Assembly (NCBI GenBank): GCA_016711605.1
Contig: JADJSS010000025.1
Location: 1 to 41,593, forward strand
Source of the DNA: Saprospirales bacterium
Lineage (GTDB): Bacteria > Bacteroidota > Bacteroidia > Chitinophagales > JADIYW01
Direction of reading: 5' to 3'
DNA length: 41,593 nucleotides
This document shows, one piece after another, positions 8,235 to 17,202 of this stretch. The position numbers and the translations under genes were made by a program. Under the pieces are notes generated by a model, which worked only from the letters and a program-made list of their open reading frames with translations, did no database searches and was not told the DNA's origin. The first letter of the stretch is position 1; each line of letters opens with the position of its first letter.

Positions 8235-9613
8235 GTCAAAAAATAATTATTGTTGGTGCAGGTTTAACTGGTTCATTGCTATCTATCTTTTTAGCACGAC
8301 GTGGTTTCAACGTTGAAATTTATGAGCGTCGTGCAGATATGCGAACAGCCAATATCAGCGCAGGAAAATCAATCAATTTGGCATTGTCTGTTCGTGGTAT
8401 CCATGCGCTCAAACAAGTTGGTTTGGATGCAGCAATTTTGAAACACGCTATTCCGATGTTAGGAAGAATGATTCATTTAGAAAATGGAGAAACGAGTTTA
8501 CAACCTTACGGAAAAAATGAAAACGAATACATCAATTCTGTTTCGCGAAAAGACCTGAATGTAGTATTAATGAATGAAGCGGAAAAATTTCCGAATGTTA
8601 CTTTTCATTTTAATATGCGCTGTACTGGAATGAATTTACAAACTGGTGAAGCAACATTTTTCAATGAGCTTACTCAAACAAATCATTCTGTTATTGGTGA
8701 TACGGTGATTGGTTCTGATGGATCTGCTTCAGCTATTCGCATGGAATTTTTAAAATCTGGATTTTTTAATTTTTCACAACAATATGAAAATTATGGTTAT
8801 AAAGAATTAACGATTCCAGCATCAGAAAATAAAGGTTTTCGTATTGAAAAAAATGCGTTGCATATTTGGCCTCGTGGTTCGTACATGATGATTGCATTGC
8901 CGAATGAAGATGGTGATTTTACTTGCACATTATTCATGCCTTTTAAAGATGGAAATAAAAATCTTGCTCAATTAAAAACGATAGGAAATGTAACCGAATT
9001 TTTCAATGAAGTATTTGCAGATGCTGTGCCAAACATGCCAACTTTGTTAGATGATTTTTTTGCAAATCCAACTGGAAATTTATTGACAGTAAAATGTTTT
9101 CCTTGGCATATAAACGACAAAGCCATTTTATTAGGTGATGCTGCACATGCTGTGGTTCCGTTCTTTGGACAAGGCATGAATTGTTGTTTTGAAGATTGTT
9201 ATAATTTTGATTTATTAGTAGAAAAACACGGAAATAATTGGTTAACGATATTTGAAGAATTTGGAAAATTGCGAAAAGAAAATACAGATGCGATTGCAGA
9301 TTTAGCAGTAGAAAATTTTGTTGAAATGCGCGATTTAGTTGCCAATCCAACTTTTATGCTTAAGAAAAAAGCCGATGTTTTATTAGAAGAAAAATTTCCT
9401 GAGTATTTTATTTCAAAATATGCGATGGTTACATTTCATCGCTTACCATATGCAGTTGCTAAACAACGCGGACAAATACAAGACAAAATTTTAATGGAAC
9501 TATGCAGTAAAATAACTACTATTGAAGAATTGAATTTAGAGAATGCGATTTCAAAAATAAAAGATGAATTTAGAAGAAATGGAATCGAAGAAAAGATTCA
9601 GTTGAATGATTAA
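8231..9613 (+). CDS. kmo: kynurenine 3-monooxygenase
   Basis: An FAD- and NADPH-dependent aromatic hydroxylase that converts kynurenine to 3-hydroxykynurenine. It has 460 residues. The N-terminal FAD dinucleotide motif is GAGLTGSLLS (8-17), followed by YERR; the second FAD motif GDAAHAVVPFFGQGMNCCFED (about 299-319) is strongly typical of this enzyme. The C-terminal part is moderately hydrophobic, but I do not see the two-helix membrane anchor of the mitochondrial form. It overlaps kynU by 4 bases, so the pair is probably translated together. In pathway order this enzyme acts before kynU, although it is encoded last. Confidence 0.94.
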   Translation: MSQKIIIVGAGLTGSLLSIFLARRGFNVEIYERRADMRTANISAGKSINLALSVRGIHALKQVGLDAAILKHAIPMLGRMIHLENGETSLQPYGKNENEYINSVSRKDLNVVLMNEAEKFPNVTFHFNMRCTGMNLQTGEATFFNELTQTNHSVIGDTVIGSDGSASAIRMEFLKSGFFNFSQQYENYGYKELTIPASENKGFRIEKNALHIWPRGSYMMIALPNEDGDFTCTLFMPFKDGNKNLAQLKTIGNVTEFFNEVFADAVPNMPTLLDDFFANPTGNLLTVKCFPWHINDKAILLGDAAHAVVPFFGQGMNCCFEDCYNFDLLVEKHGNNWLTIFEEFGKLRKENTDAIADLAVENFVEMRDLVANPTFMLKKKADVLLEEKFPEYFISKYAMVTFHRLPYAVAKQRGQIQDKILMELCSKITTIEELNLENAISKIKDEFRRNGIEEKIQLND

Positions 9614-9626
9614 TAAAAAATAGAAT

Positions 9627-10007
9627 ATGAAAGACTACAAAAAATATTACATCATCAACGAAACACCAGACCAGGTATATATTGCGTTAACCAATCCTAT
9701 TACTTTAGAGCTTTGGACTGGTGAAGAAGCAGTAATGAGTACAGAACCAGGCACGGAATTTTCTTTATGGAATGGCGACATCGTTGGAAAGAATTTAGAA
9801 TTTGTGGATGGTAAGAAAATAGTTCAGGAATGGTATTTTGGCGAGCAAGAACCAGCATCTATTGTAACCATTATTTTGCACGAAGACAAGCAGCGAACTT
9901 CTGCAGAACTGCGTCACACCAATATTCCTGATGAAGATTACGATGATATTGTAAATGGCTGGAATGATAGTTATTTCGGTGCTTTACAAGCATTTTATGA
10001 TATTTAA
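9627..10007 (+). CDS. SRPBCC-fold protein (START-like/AHSA1 type)
   Basis: A 126-residue protein of the START-like/AHSA1 group. The pattern is typical: a first strand (KYYIINETPDQVYIALTNP), LELWTG, then LWNGDIVGKNLEFVDGKKIVQEW and a final helix with VNGWNDSYFGALQAF. Proteins of this group bind small hydrophobic ligands or act as stress-linked co-chaperones, and the specific ligand cannot be read from sequence. It starts 13 bases after the monooxygenase gene in the same direction and may be the last part of that transcript. A pathway function is not shown. Confidence 0.75.
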   Translation: MKDYKKYYIINETPDQVYIALTNPITLELWTGEEAVMSTEPGTEFSLWNGDIVGKNLEFVDGKKIVQEWYFGEQEPASIVTIILHEDKQRTSAELRHTNIPDEDYDDIVNGWNDSYFGALQAFYDI

Positions 10008-10018
10008 ATAAAATAAAA

Positions 10019-10273
10019 ATGCAAGAAGAACCAATAGGTTTTAATCCAAAAATATTAGAAGAATTGGTCACTTTTAAAATGCCGTTTGGAAAATACAAAG
10101 ACACCATCATTTGTGACATTCCATCATTTTATTTAGAATGGTTTATACATCGCGGAAAATTACCAGACGGAAAACTCGGAATGTTATTATCAACTATGTA
10201 CGAAATAAAAACGAATGGTTTAGATGATTTACTAAAACCACTTATAGCAAAAAACAGTAAATATAACAAATGA
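10019..10273 (+). CDS. DUF3820 family protein
   Basis: A small soluble protein of 84 residues with the DUF3820 signature: MPFGKYKDTIICDIPSFYLEW, in which the PFGKYK core is followed by a Trp-ending helix, and then GKLGMLLSTMYEIK. The family is common in Bacteroidota and gammaproteobacteria and resembles a domain found in some exonuclease-related proteins; its function is unknown. The gap from the SRPBCC gene is 11 bases, so co-transcription is likely. Confidence 0.8.
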   Translation: MQEEPIGFNPKILEELVTFKMPFGKYKDTIICDIPSFYLEWFIHRGKLPDGKLGMLLSTMYEIKTNGLDDLLKPLIAKNSKYNK

Positions 10274-10319
10274 AACATCTACTTAAATTCTAAGATAAAT
10301 ATTTAGAAAATTAGATGTT
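10274..10319 (+). terminator. imperfect hairpin, possible terminator of the kynurenine operon
   Basis: AACATCTA (10274-10281) pairs with TAGATGTT (10312-10319), and inside it TTCTAA (10288-10293) pairs with TTAGAA (10303-10308). The stem is AT-rich and no strong T tract follows, so function is uncertain. Confidence 0.35.
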
Positions 10320-10352
10320 CCATATGCACATATAAAACAATAAATATATCAG

Positions 10353-10826
10353 ATGAAATCAGCTTCTTTAAGCGACGTAAAAAACGAGCTCAGTCATTTA
10401 GATAAAAATGAATTGACGGAATTATGTTTGCGCTTGGCTCGTTATAAAAAAGAAAATAAAGAACTGCTTTCCTATTTGCTATTTGATGCAAATGATGAAG
10501 AAAATTACAAAAACAACATCAAACTATTAATCGATGAAAACTTTGAAGCGATTACACAAACGAATTTATATTTGGTAAAAAAAAGTTTGAGAAAAATACT
10601 GCGAATCGCCAATAAACACATCAAATATTCGCAAAATAAAGAGACAGAAATTGATGTATTAATTCATTTTTGTTCCGTTTTAAATCATTCAAAAATACCA
10701 TATAAGACAAATAAAGTTTTGAATAACTTATACAATAGTCAACTCAAAAAAATAAATACTTGCCTACAAACATTGCATGAAGATTTACAATATGATTTTC
10801 AAAAAAAACTAGATGAATTAAGCTGA
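10353..10826 (+). CDS. conserved hypothetical protein
   Basis: A 157-residue, highly charged, probably all-helical soluble protein with no signal peptide or membrane segment. The N-terminal stretch (DVKNELSHLDKNELTELCLRLARYKKENKELLSYLLF) is one I associate with a conserved Bacteroidota family without a known function; the rest is rich in Lys, Asn and Leu. It is preceded by a 79-base gap with a possible terminator and followed by a 75-base gap before ftsK, so it may be transcribed alone. Confidence 0.6.
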   Translation: MKSASLSDVKNELSHLDKNELTELCLRLARYKKENKELLSYLLFDANDEENYKNNIKLLIDENFEAITQTNLYLVKKSLRKILRIANKHIKYSQNKETEIDVLIHFCSVLNHSKIPYKTNKVLNNLYNSQLKKINTCLQTLHEDLQYDFQKKLDELS

Positions 10827-10901
10827 TTTTTCCAAGAAGTTATCCATACTTGTTTATTTTACTCACTCAAAATCTTGAATTTCTCGAATTATATTTGTTT
10901 C

Positions 10902-13547
10902 ATGGCAGATGATGTAGTAAAAGAAAAAGTAAAACGTACTAAAAAAGCACCTATTCAAGAAGAAGCAGTTGAAGATAATTCGCCTGCGCCAATTATTGAT
11001 GCAGAAACTGTAAAAACCGCATTCGGTTTGTTTTTCTTATTTGTTTCCATCGTTTTGTTTGTAGCTTTTTTTTCGTATTTATTTACATGGAAAGATGACC
11101 AAGATAAAGTAATGAATTTTTCCTGGAAAATCATTTTCAGTAAAGAAGCAATCGTAGAAAATAAAATGGGTCGAATTGGTGCATATTTATCGCATCTATT
11201 TTTCTATGATTTTTTTGGAATTGCAGCCTTCATTGTTCCGTATATCTTTTTTGCAATTGGTGTAAATATTACGTTTAAAGAAAAAATATTTCGAATTACA
11301 AAAGTATTTTTTACCTGTTTATTTTGGTTGATTTTTATAGCTACGCTGGCTACTTTTATTTTTCCAAATGCAAGTTTTCCGTATGGTGGTGGTTTAGGAA
11401 AAAATAATTATGAATGGCTTTCTACTTTTATTGGCAATTTAGGATTAGGCATTTTATTAGCCATCATCGGATTCTCATTTTTAGGTTTTAATGTGCGAGA
11501 TACATTTTTAAAGTTTAAAACATGGAAACAACAATGGCAAGAAAAAAGAAGATTACTTGCTTTAGAAAAAGAAGTGTATAAAAATTCTAAAATCGAAAAT
11601 GATATTGATGAATTTTATAAAGAAGATGAATTAATAAAAGAAGATGGTTACGAAATGGAAAGCATCATTCCTGCAGAAATAGAATTGCCAACACCACATT
11701 TTGATGACAAAACATTTGAAATAATTAATGAAAATGATTCAAACCCAGAAATAATTCTTCCAGAAATAAAACCGATTGACGAAAAATATTTGGAAATGGA
11801 ATTGGTAGAAAAACCAGTTGATGACACCAATGAGATTGAATTAGAAAATCCAACTTTAATAAAACAAAAATCTGCTAAAGAAGATGATATTGATTTAGAA
11901 ATTGAGGAATTACAAGCATTTGGAACTGCTAACTCAGCAGATTTATTAGCAGCAAATACTATAGAAAGCACTACAGAAATAAATCCAGCAACACAACGTG
12001 CGCTCGAACATTTTGGCTTAGATACAGAATTCGATCCAAAATTGGAATTATCTGACTACAAATATCCACCATTATCATTAATGGAAGATCATGGTAGCGG
12101 ACAAATTGAAATTAACAAAGAAGAGCTCGAAGCCAATAAAAATCAAATTGTTCAAACATTATTGAATTACAATATTGGCATCGATAAAATAAAAGCAACC
12201 GTTGGTCCAACTGTTACGCTGTATGAAATTGTTCCTGAAAAAGGCGTGCGTATTTCTAAAATAAAAAATTTGGAAGATGATATTGCGCTCAGTTTGGCTG
12301 CACTTGGTATTCGTATCATCGCACCCATTCCTGGTCGCGGAACTATTGGTATTGAAGTGCCAAATGTAAAGAAAAGCATCGTCTCGATGAAGTCGATGAT
12401 TAATGGCGAAAAATTCCAAAAATCAGATGCTGATTTACCAATTGCATTAGGTAAAACTATTTCAAACGAAGACTTCGTGGTTGACTTAGCAAAAATGCCG
12501 CATTTATTGATGGCTGGTGCCACTGGTCAAGGGAAATCAGTTGGTTTAAATGCCATTTTAGTATCATTATTATACAAAAAACATCCAGCAGAATTAAAAT
12601 TTGTTTTGGTCGATCCAAAAAAAGTAGAGCTCAATTTGTATAAATTAATTGAGAACCACTATTTAGCAAAATTACCAAACGAAGAAGACGCCATTATTAC
12701 CGATAATAAAAAAGTAATTTACACCTTGAATGCTTTATGCATCGAAATGGATCAACGTTATGAATTATTGAAGACTGCTCAAGTTAGACAAATCAAAGAA
12801 TACAATCAGAAATTTTTAGCGCGACAACTTAATCCAAACAATGGTCATCGTTTTTTACCATACATAGTTTTAGTTGTCGATGAATTTGCCGATTTAATGA
12901 TGACAGCTGGCAAAGAAGTTGAAGTTCCGATTGCACGTTTGGCTCAATTGGCGCGTGCTATTGGTATTCATTTAGTAATTGCAACACAAAGACCTTCAGT
13001 AAATATTATCACAGGAACGATTAAAGCCAATTTTCCTGGAAGAATTGCATTTAAAGTAACCGCAAAAGTAGACTCGCGAACAATCTTAGATGCAAGTGGT
13101 GCCGATCAGTTGATTGGTCGCGGTGATATGTTGTTATCTCAAAGTGGTGAATTGACGCGTTTGCAGTGTCCATTTGTTGACACGCCAGAAGTAGAACGCA
13201 TAGCAAAATTCATTGGCGACCAACGTGGTTTTGCTACCTCTTACGAGTTGCCAGAATACATCGATCCAAAAGATAAAGACAATAATAGTGGTGATCGTTT
13301 CATGGATTTAGGAAATCGAGACGAATTATTTACCGAAGCAGCACGCTTAATTGTGCGCAATCAAATTGGTTCTACATCATTAATTCAACGAAAATTAGCA
13401 CTTGGCTACGCACGTTCTGGTCGTTTAATGGATCAATTGGAAGCAGTTGGCATCGTTGGTCCAAACGTTGGCAGCAAAGCAAGAGAAGTATATGTAAAAA
13501 CCGACGAAGAATTGGAACGAATTTTGCAAGAGATTGGTGAAAAATAA
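10902..13547 (+). CDS. ftsK: DNA translocase FtsK/SpoIIIE
   Basis: A septum-anchored, ATP-driven double-stranded DNA pump that clears chromosome termini and supports dimer resolution at division. With ATG 10902 it has 881 residues. Order: about four membrane segments within the first 210 residues, an acidic linker (about 220-390), then the motor with Walker A GATGQGKS (about 539-546) and Walker B VLVVDEFADL (about 656-665), TQRPSVNIITG, and the C-terminal winged-helix gamma domain containing SLIQRKLALGYARSGRLMDQLE. A TTG start at 10875 would add nine residues; the ATG before ADDVVKEK is preferred. All key residues are present. Confidence 0.95.
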   Translation: MADDVVKEKVKRTKKAPIQEEAVEDNSPAPIIDAETVKTAFGLFFLFVSIVLFVAFFSYLFTWKDDQDKVMNFSWKIIFSKEAIVENKMGRIGAYLSHLFFYDFFGIAAFIVPYIFFAIGVNITFKEKIFRITKVFFTCLFWLIFIATLATFIFPNASFPYGGGLGKNNYEWLSTFIGNLGLGILLAIIGFSFLGFNVRDTFLKFKTWKQQWQEKRRLLALEKEVYKNSKIENDIDEFYKEDELIKEDGYEMESIIPAEIELPTPHFDDKTFEIINENDSNPEIILPEIKPIDEKYLEMELVEKPVDDTNEIELENPTLIKQKSAKEDDIDLEIEELQAFGTANSADLLAANTIESTTEINPATQRALEHFGLDTEFDPKLELSDYKYPPLSLMEDHGSGQIEINKEELEANKNQIVQTLLNYNIGIDKIKATVGPTVTLYEIVPEKGVRISKIKNLEDDIALSLAALGIRIIAPIPGRGTIGIEVPNVKKSIVSMKSMINGEKFQKSDADLPIALGKTISNEDFVVDLAKMPHLLMAGATGQGKSVGLNAILVSLLYKKHPAELKFVLVDPKKVELNLYKLIENHYLAKLPNEEDAIITDNKKVIYTLNALCIEMDQRYELLKTAQVRQIKEYNQKFLARQLNPNNGHRFLPYIVLVVDEFADLMMTAGKEVEVPIARLAQLARAIGIHLVIATQRPSVNIITGTIKANFPGRIAFKVTAKVDSRTILDASGADQLIGRGDMLLSQSGELTRLQCPFVDTPEVERIAKFIGDQRGFATSYELPEYIDPKDKDNNSGDRFMDLGNRDELFTEAARLIVRNQIGSTSLIQRKLALGYARSGRLMDQLEAVGIVGPNVGSKAREVYVKTDEELERILQEIGEK

Positions 13548-13556
13548 TTTCAAGCT

Positions 13557-13570
13557 ATAAGTTATAGGTT
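13557..13570 (+). repeat. short intergenic repeat ATAAGTTATAGGTT, copy 2
   Basis: Identical to 4511-4524. It sits inside a longer local duplication, with TATAAGTTA at 13556-13564 and again at 13570-13578. Confidence 0.35.
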
Positions 13571-13580
13571 ATAAGTTACA

Positions 13581-13601
13581 GCTAAAATATTCTATTTTAG
13601 C
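13581..13601 (+). terminator. probable terminator of ftsK
   Basis: GCTAAAATA (13581-13589) and TATTTTAGC (13593-13601) form a 9-bp stem with a TTC loop, followed by the T-rich run GTTTTACTTTTTT. The stem is AT-rich but perfect, 34 bases after the ftsK stop. Confidence 0.6.
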
Positions 13602-13663
13602 GTTTTACTTTTTTAATATCAACCAAATAACTTATAACAAATAACAATTAACTCAAATAAACG

Positions 13664-14320
13664 ATGATATACCTTTTTTCATTTTTAACTTTTTTCTTAT
13701 CTATTTTCGGAATACAAACGGATAGCAAAACTTTGAATGATCCGAAAGCGAAAACCTTATTGGATAATGTAAGCAAAACGTATAAAGGTTTTACTTCTAT
13801 TGATGCAAAAATTTCATTAGTAACGGAAAATCCGCAAGCCAATAAAACCACTACACAAAATGGAAGTGTTTATATTAAAGGCGAAAAATATAAGATTGAT
13901 ATGGGTAAGCAAGAAGTGTATTGCGACAATAAAAGTGTTTGGACCTATTTGAAAGATATTAACGAAGTTCAAATCAACGATTATGAACCAAATAAAGAAG
14001 ACATTACACCATCTAATATGTTTACCATTTACAAAAATGATTTTAATTACATGATGAATGGTGAAGAAGTTATTGACAAGGCAACTTGTTCAATTGTTGA
14101 TTTGATGCCAAAAGATAAAAGTAAACCGTTTTTTAAAGTTAGAATTTGGATTGATAAAAATGCAAAATACATTAAACGTATGAAAGCATTTGATAAAAAT
14201 GGAAATCGATATACCTATAATGTTACTTCATTTAATTCAAAAGCAGGTTTAGATGATAACTTTTTTAAATTCGATGTTGCCAAGCATCCAGGTGTAAAAG
14301 TTGAAGACTTACGATTGTAA
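13664..14320 (+). CDS. lolA: LolA-like outer membrane lipoprotein carrier
   Basis: A 218-residue protein with an N-terminal signal peptide (about 1-18, MIYLFSFLTFFLSIFGI), pointing to the periplasm. The body follows the LolA half-barrel pattern: KAKTLLDNVSKTYKGFTSIDAKISL, NGSVYIKGEKYKIDMGKQEVYCDNKSVW and ITPSNMFTIYKNDF, ending in FFKFDVAKHPGVKVEDLRL. LolA carries lipoproteins from the inner to the outer membrane; Bacteroidota usually encode it next to ftsK, as here, which supports the call. The gap from ftsK is 116 bases with a probable terminator, so the two may be transcribed separately. Confidence 0.85.
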   Translation: MIYLFSFLTFFLSIFGIQTDSKTLNDPKAKTLLDNVSKTYKGFTSIDAKISLVTENPQANKTTTQNGSVYIKGEKYKIDMGKQEVYCDNKSVWTYLKDINEVQINDYEPNKEDITPSNMFTIYKNDFNYMMNGEEVIDKATCSIVDLMPKDKSKPFFKVRIWIDKNAKYIKRMKAFDKNGNRYTYNVTSFNSKAGLDDNFFKFDVAKHPGVKVEDLRL

Positions 14321-14366
14321 TTCATTTCATTTTTACTTTAAAAAATATTTTGTTTAAATTCACCGT

Positions 14367-14927
14367 ATGCTTGAATTTAACTTTGATTTATTTCCAGAAC
14401 TCATTACTGAGCGATTAGTGTTGCGACCTCTAACTTTAGATGATGCACCAATTTTATTTGAATTAAATACCAATGATGATGTATTGAAATATTTGGATTT
14501 TCTTCGAATGAAAAACATAGAAGATGCTTCAAATAAAATTGAAAAAATAAATCAGGATATAAAAAACTCCGATTGTATTTATTGGGCAATTTCTACCAAA
14601 GAAAACCCAAAACTAATTGGCACTATTTGTTTATTTCATTTTAAGAAACAACATCATCGTGGTGAAGTTGGTTATATGTTGCATCCAAATTTTTGGCGAA
14701 AAGGAATTTTGCAGGAATGTATGCATGCTGTTTTAGATTATGGTTTTGATGTGCTGAATTTTCATTCGTTAGAAGCTATTGTAGACCCAGAAAATGCAGC
14801 AAGTATTGGCTTACTCGAGAAAAATAAATTTGTACGTGAAGCTTACTTTAAAGAAGATTTTCTTCAAGATGGAAAATTTTTAGATACAGCAATTTATTCT
14901 TTGTTGAAATCGAATTGGAAGAAATAA
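14367..14927 (+). CDS. GNAT family N-acetyltransferase (RimJ/RimL type)
   Basis: A 186-residue acetyltransferase. It opens with the RimJ/RimL pattern ITERLVLRPLTLDDAPILFEL, followed by IGTICLFHF, EVGYMLHPNFWRKGILQECMHAVLDYGF, which contains the acetyl-CoA-binding turn (WRKGIL in place of RGxGxG/A), and VDPENAASIGLLEKNKF, which is the standard final motif. The acceptor cannot be read from sequence; relatives modify ribosomal proteins or small amines. It is the last + gene before a strong bidirectional terminator. Confidence 0.87.
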   Translation: MLEFNFDLFPELITERLVLRPLTLDDAPILFELNTNDDVLKYLDFLRMKNIEDASNKIEKINQDIKNSDCIYWAISTKENPKLIGTICLFHFKKQHHRGEVGYMLHPNFWRKGILQECMHAVLDYGFDVLNFHSLEAIVDPENAASIGLLEKNKFVREAYFKEDFLQDGKFLDTAIYSLLKSNWKK

Positions 14928-15117
14928 AGTGAAAATGATAGTGATGGTAAAAGTGTAGTGATCCATTGCATGCATCATGTCTATTCAAGTTTCAACAAAT
15001 TAATACGACAGAGTTGAACAGAAAAATCACAGATAAAAAGAATGTGTATTAGATAGTATTATTTTGCAGATTTCTACAACTAAGTAAAAAATCCTTATCC
15101 TTTGTGATATTTTATAA

Positions 15118-15154
15118 TATAAGAAAGCCATCGCAATGCGATGGCTTTCTTATA
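15118..15154. terminator. bidirectional intrinsic terminator
   Basis: A perfect inverted repeat with 18-base arms (15118-15135 and 15137-15154) and a single central base, so in RNA a stem of about 16 bp with a tight loop. The core GCCATCGC/GCGATGGC is far more GC-rich than its surroundings and is flanked by AAGAAA and TTTCTT, giving T-rich tails on both strands. It lies between the convergent acetyltransferase (+) and PDZ/T9SS (-) genes. The rest of the 241-base gap shows no gene. Confidence 0.85.
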
Positions 15155-15168
15155 ATCTGAATTACTTT

Positions 15169-16092
15169 TTATTGCAAGATAATTTTTTTATTCGTTTGCT
15201 TATCGCCTATTTTCAATTGAATTAAATACGCACCTTTTGGTTCATTTTCTAAATTAAATTGTTTAGAAAATTCACCTGTGAAATTTTGTATAATTTCTGT
15301 TTGAACAATTCTTCCAGAAATATCAAAAACTGTTAGCATTGGTGTACCTTTTTCGTTTGATGCAAAATCAACCGTAATTTTTCCGTTGCTTGGGTTTGGC
15401 GCAATTGTAAACTTTTCTACAATTAACTCTGTGCTAATTGGTGTTTTAATTTCAATTGGTGCAGCAACATCTGGTGTAATTTTATACAACGTATATTCTT
15501 TAATCGGACAACCACAATCACATTTTTCTCTTTCTTTTTTGATGTTTTTAATCGCTTGTAATTTATCTTCTAAGCCAAAATATAATTGCTTTGCAGATGG
15601 TAAATTTGACAAAGTTGCAACTGTAGTTTTTCCTGTTTCATCTGTTTTAGCAATAGAAATTGGCGATTTGTCTTTTACTAAAATATCAGTTCTATCATCA
15701 GCAAAAATCCAGTGTTCGCCATCAGCTTTCACAATTCTTTCTAATTTAAATTTAATTGCTTCAGGTTTTTTACCAAGTGTAACTTTTATAGAATTTGTTA
15801 CACCACTTCTTACATAACTTAATGTTATTTCATTACCTAAATCATAGTTTGCAACTTGTGTAACTAAGTCAGTTTTTTTCAAAACTGCAACACTATTTAC
15901 GGCTGTGATAATATCATTTTCTTTTAAGCCAAATTTTTTCGCTGCACCATTTTCGAACAAGTCTGTAATTTGAACGCCATTTGTTTCATTGCTTGTGTAA
16001 TCGCTAATAGTAACACCTAAAAACCCAGTGTTTTTTGCAAACGAAACAGATAAAAATGTAAGTAATAAAGTAGAAAGTAAAAGTTTTTTCAT
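15169..16092 (-). CDS. secreted PDZ-domain protein with a T9SS type A sorting domain
   Basis: A 307-residue protein. Residues 1-19 are a signal peptide (MKKLLLSTLLLTFLSVSFA). Residues about 22-105 form a PDZ-like domain (GFLGVTISD, NGAAKKFGLKENDIITAVN). A middle region of unknown type follows, with GEHWIFADDRTDI and the Cys-rich patch CDCGCP. The last 75 residues are a type IX secretion sorting domain: FTIAPNPSNGKITVDF, VFDISGRIVQTE, and KGAYLIQLKIGDKQTNKKIILQ. The mature protein is probably exported by T9SS and fixed to or released from the cell surface. It is a close paralogue of the next gene. Function unknown; PDZ domains usually bind peptides or C-termini. Confidence 0.85.
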   Translation of the reverse strand: MKKLLLSTLLLTFLSVSFAKNTGFLGVTISDYTSNETNGVQITDLFENGAAKKFGLKENDIITAVNSVAVLKKTDLVTQVANYDLGNEITLSYVRSGVTNSIKVTLGKKPEAIKFKLERIVKADGEHWIFADDRTDILVKDKSPISIAKTDETGKTTVATLSNLPSAKQLYFGLEDKLQAIKNIKKEREKCDCGCPIKEYTLYKITPDVAAPIEIKTPISTELIVEKFTIAPNPSNGKITVDFASNEKGTPMLTVFDISGRIVQTEIIQNFTGEFSKQFNLENEPKGAYLIQLKIGDKQTNKKIILQ

Positions 16093-16178
16093 GATGAAAA
16101 ATTTTAATTGACAAATTAATTTTCTGCAAGATAGCGAAAAATTATAATGATAGACATCTTAAATTTTATAAAAAAATG

Positions 16179-17101
16179 TTAATGCAAGAATATGCGTTTA
16201 CTAACTTGTTTTTCACCAATTTTTAATTGAATTAAATATTCGCCTTTCGGTTGGTTTTTTAAATTAAATTCTTTCGTAATCTCACCAGAAAAATCTTGAA
16301 TCATTTCAGTTTGCACTACACGACCTACAATATCAAAAATTGTTAGTTGTGTATTTCCATTTTCTTCAGCAATAATTTTTACAGTAAACGGACCACTTGT
16401 AGGATTTGGAAAAACAGAAAACACATCCAATTTTAATTCAGTTGAAGGAACTTGTATTTGTTCTTTCTTTGGAGCTTTTGCTTCTTTGATGTACACAATT
16501 TCATTTATCTTACAGTTTCGTTTTGCCTGATCATCTTTAATGCGTTTTATTCCAGCAACCTTATCATTTATATCTAAGAAATACTGAGGAACTTCTTGTT
16601 CTTTATATTCTGTACCTGGAATCCAGGTATCCGTTTTGCCTGTTGAATCTGTTTTAGAAATTGAAACTGGTGTATTATCTTCTCTCAAAATTATTTCGGT
16701 TTGATCATCTTTAAACCACCAATGCTCACCATCTTTTTTAATTGATTTAGTTATATTATAAGTACGTTCAGTTCCTTTATAACCTAAATAAATTTTCATC
16801 GTGTTGCTTTTGCCATTTCTAATGTAATCAAGAATGACCAAGTCGCCCCAATTATAGCTTTCTAATTCATTTACTAAATCTTCCGTTTTTAATAATTTTT
16901 TCCATTTATTGAAGAAATGATATCATTTTCTTTCAATCCATATTGTTTAGCTGCGCTCTCATCAAACACATTTACTACTAATACACCAACTAGTGAAGCA
17001 TTTTCATAATTATGTATTGAAATACCTAAGTAACCTGGATTACTAGCCTTTATATTTGTAATGTAACAAAAGAATAAAGTATAAAATAAAATTTTGCGCA
17101 T
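16179..17101 (-). CDS. paralogous secreted PDZ/T9SS protein, one frameshift
   Basis: Same plan and length (about 307 residues) as the gene at 15169-16092. The first part (17101 to about 16889) holds a signal peptide and a PDZ half ending NDIISSINGK. An A run near 16890 then shifts the frame; the next frame continues KLLKTEDLVNELESYNWGDLVILDYIR, GEHWWFKDDQTEI and a T9SS type A domain (VFPNPTSGPFTVKI, VFDIVGRVVQTE, GEYLIQLKIGEKQVSKRIFLH). One added A restores the frame. The Cys-rich CDCGCP patch of the paralogue is reduced to a single Cys. The break may be a sequencing error in a homopolymer, a real mutation or slippage-based switching. Confidence 0.8.
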
Positions 17102-17128
17102 AAACCTTTCTTAATTTTGATAGTCAAA

Positions 17129-17136
17129 CAAAAATA
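17129..17136 (-). promoter_or_regulatory. candidate -7 element for the PDZ/T9SS gene at 17101
   Basis: On the minus strand this reads TATTTTTG, matching TAnnTTTG, 28 bases upstream of the start codon. The 101-base gap between the divergent genes must hold promoters for both directions. Confidence 0.3.
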
Positions 17137-17202
17137 ATGCAATATTTGATTATTTATTTAAAATAATCATTTTTAACTGTAATTTAGTAACCAAATACAA
17201 GT

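Noticed and set aside
10890..10897. TATATTTG directly before ftsK as a promoter
   Set aside because: It ends 4 bases before the ATG, so transcription would begin at or inside the start codon; chance match in AT-rich DNA is more likely.
16889..16895. Programmed frameshifting at the A run in the PDZ/T9SS gene
   Set aside because: No downstream pseudoknot or stimulatory structure is seen, and unrelated genes in the window break at similar runs, which suggests error or mutation.
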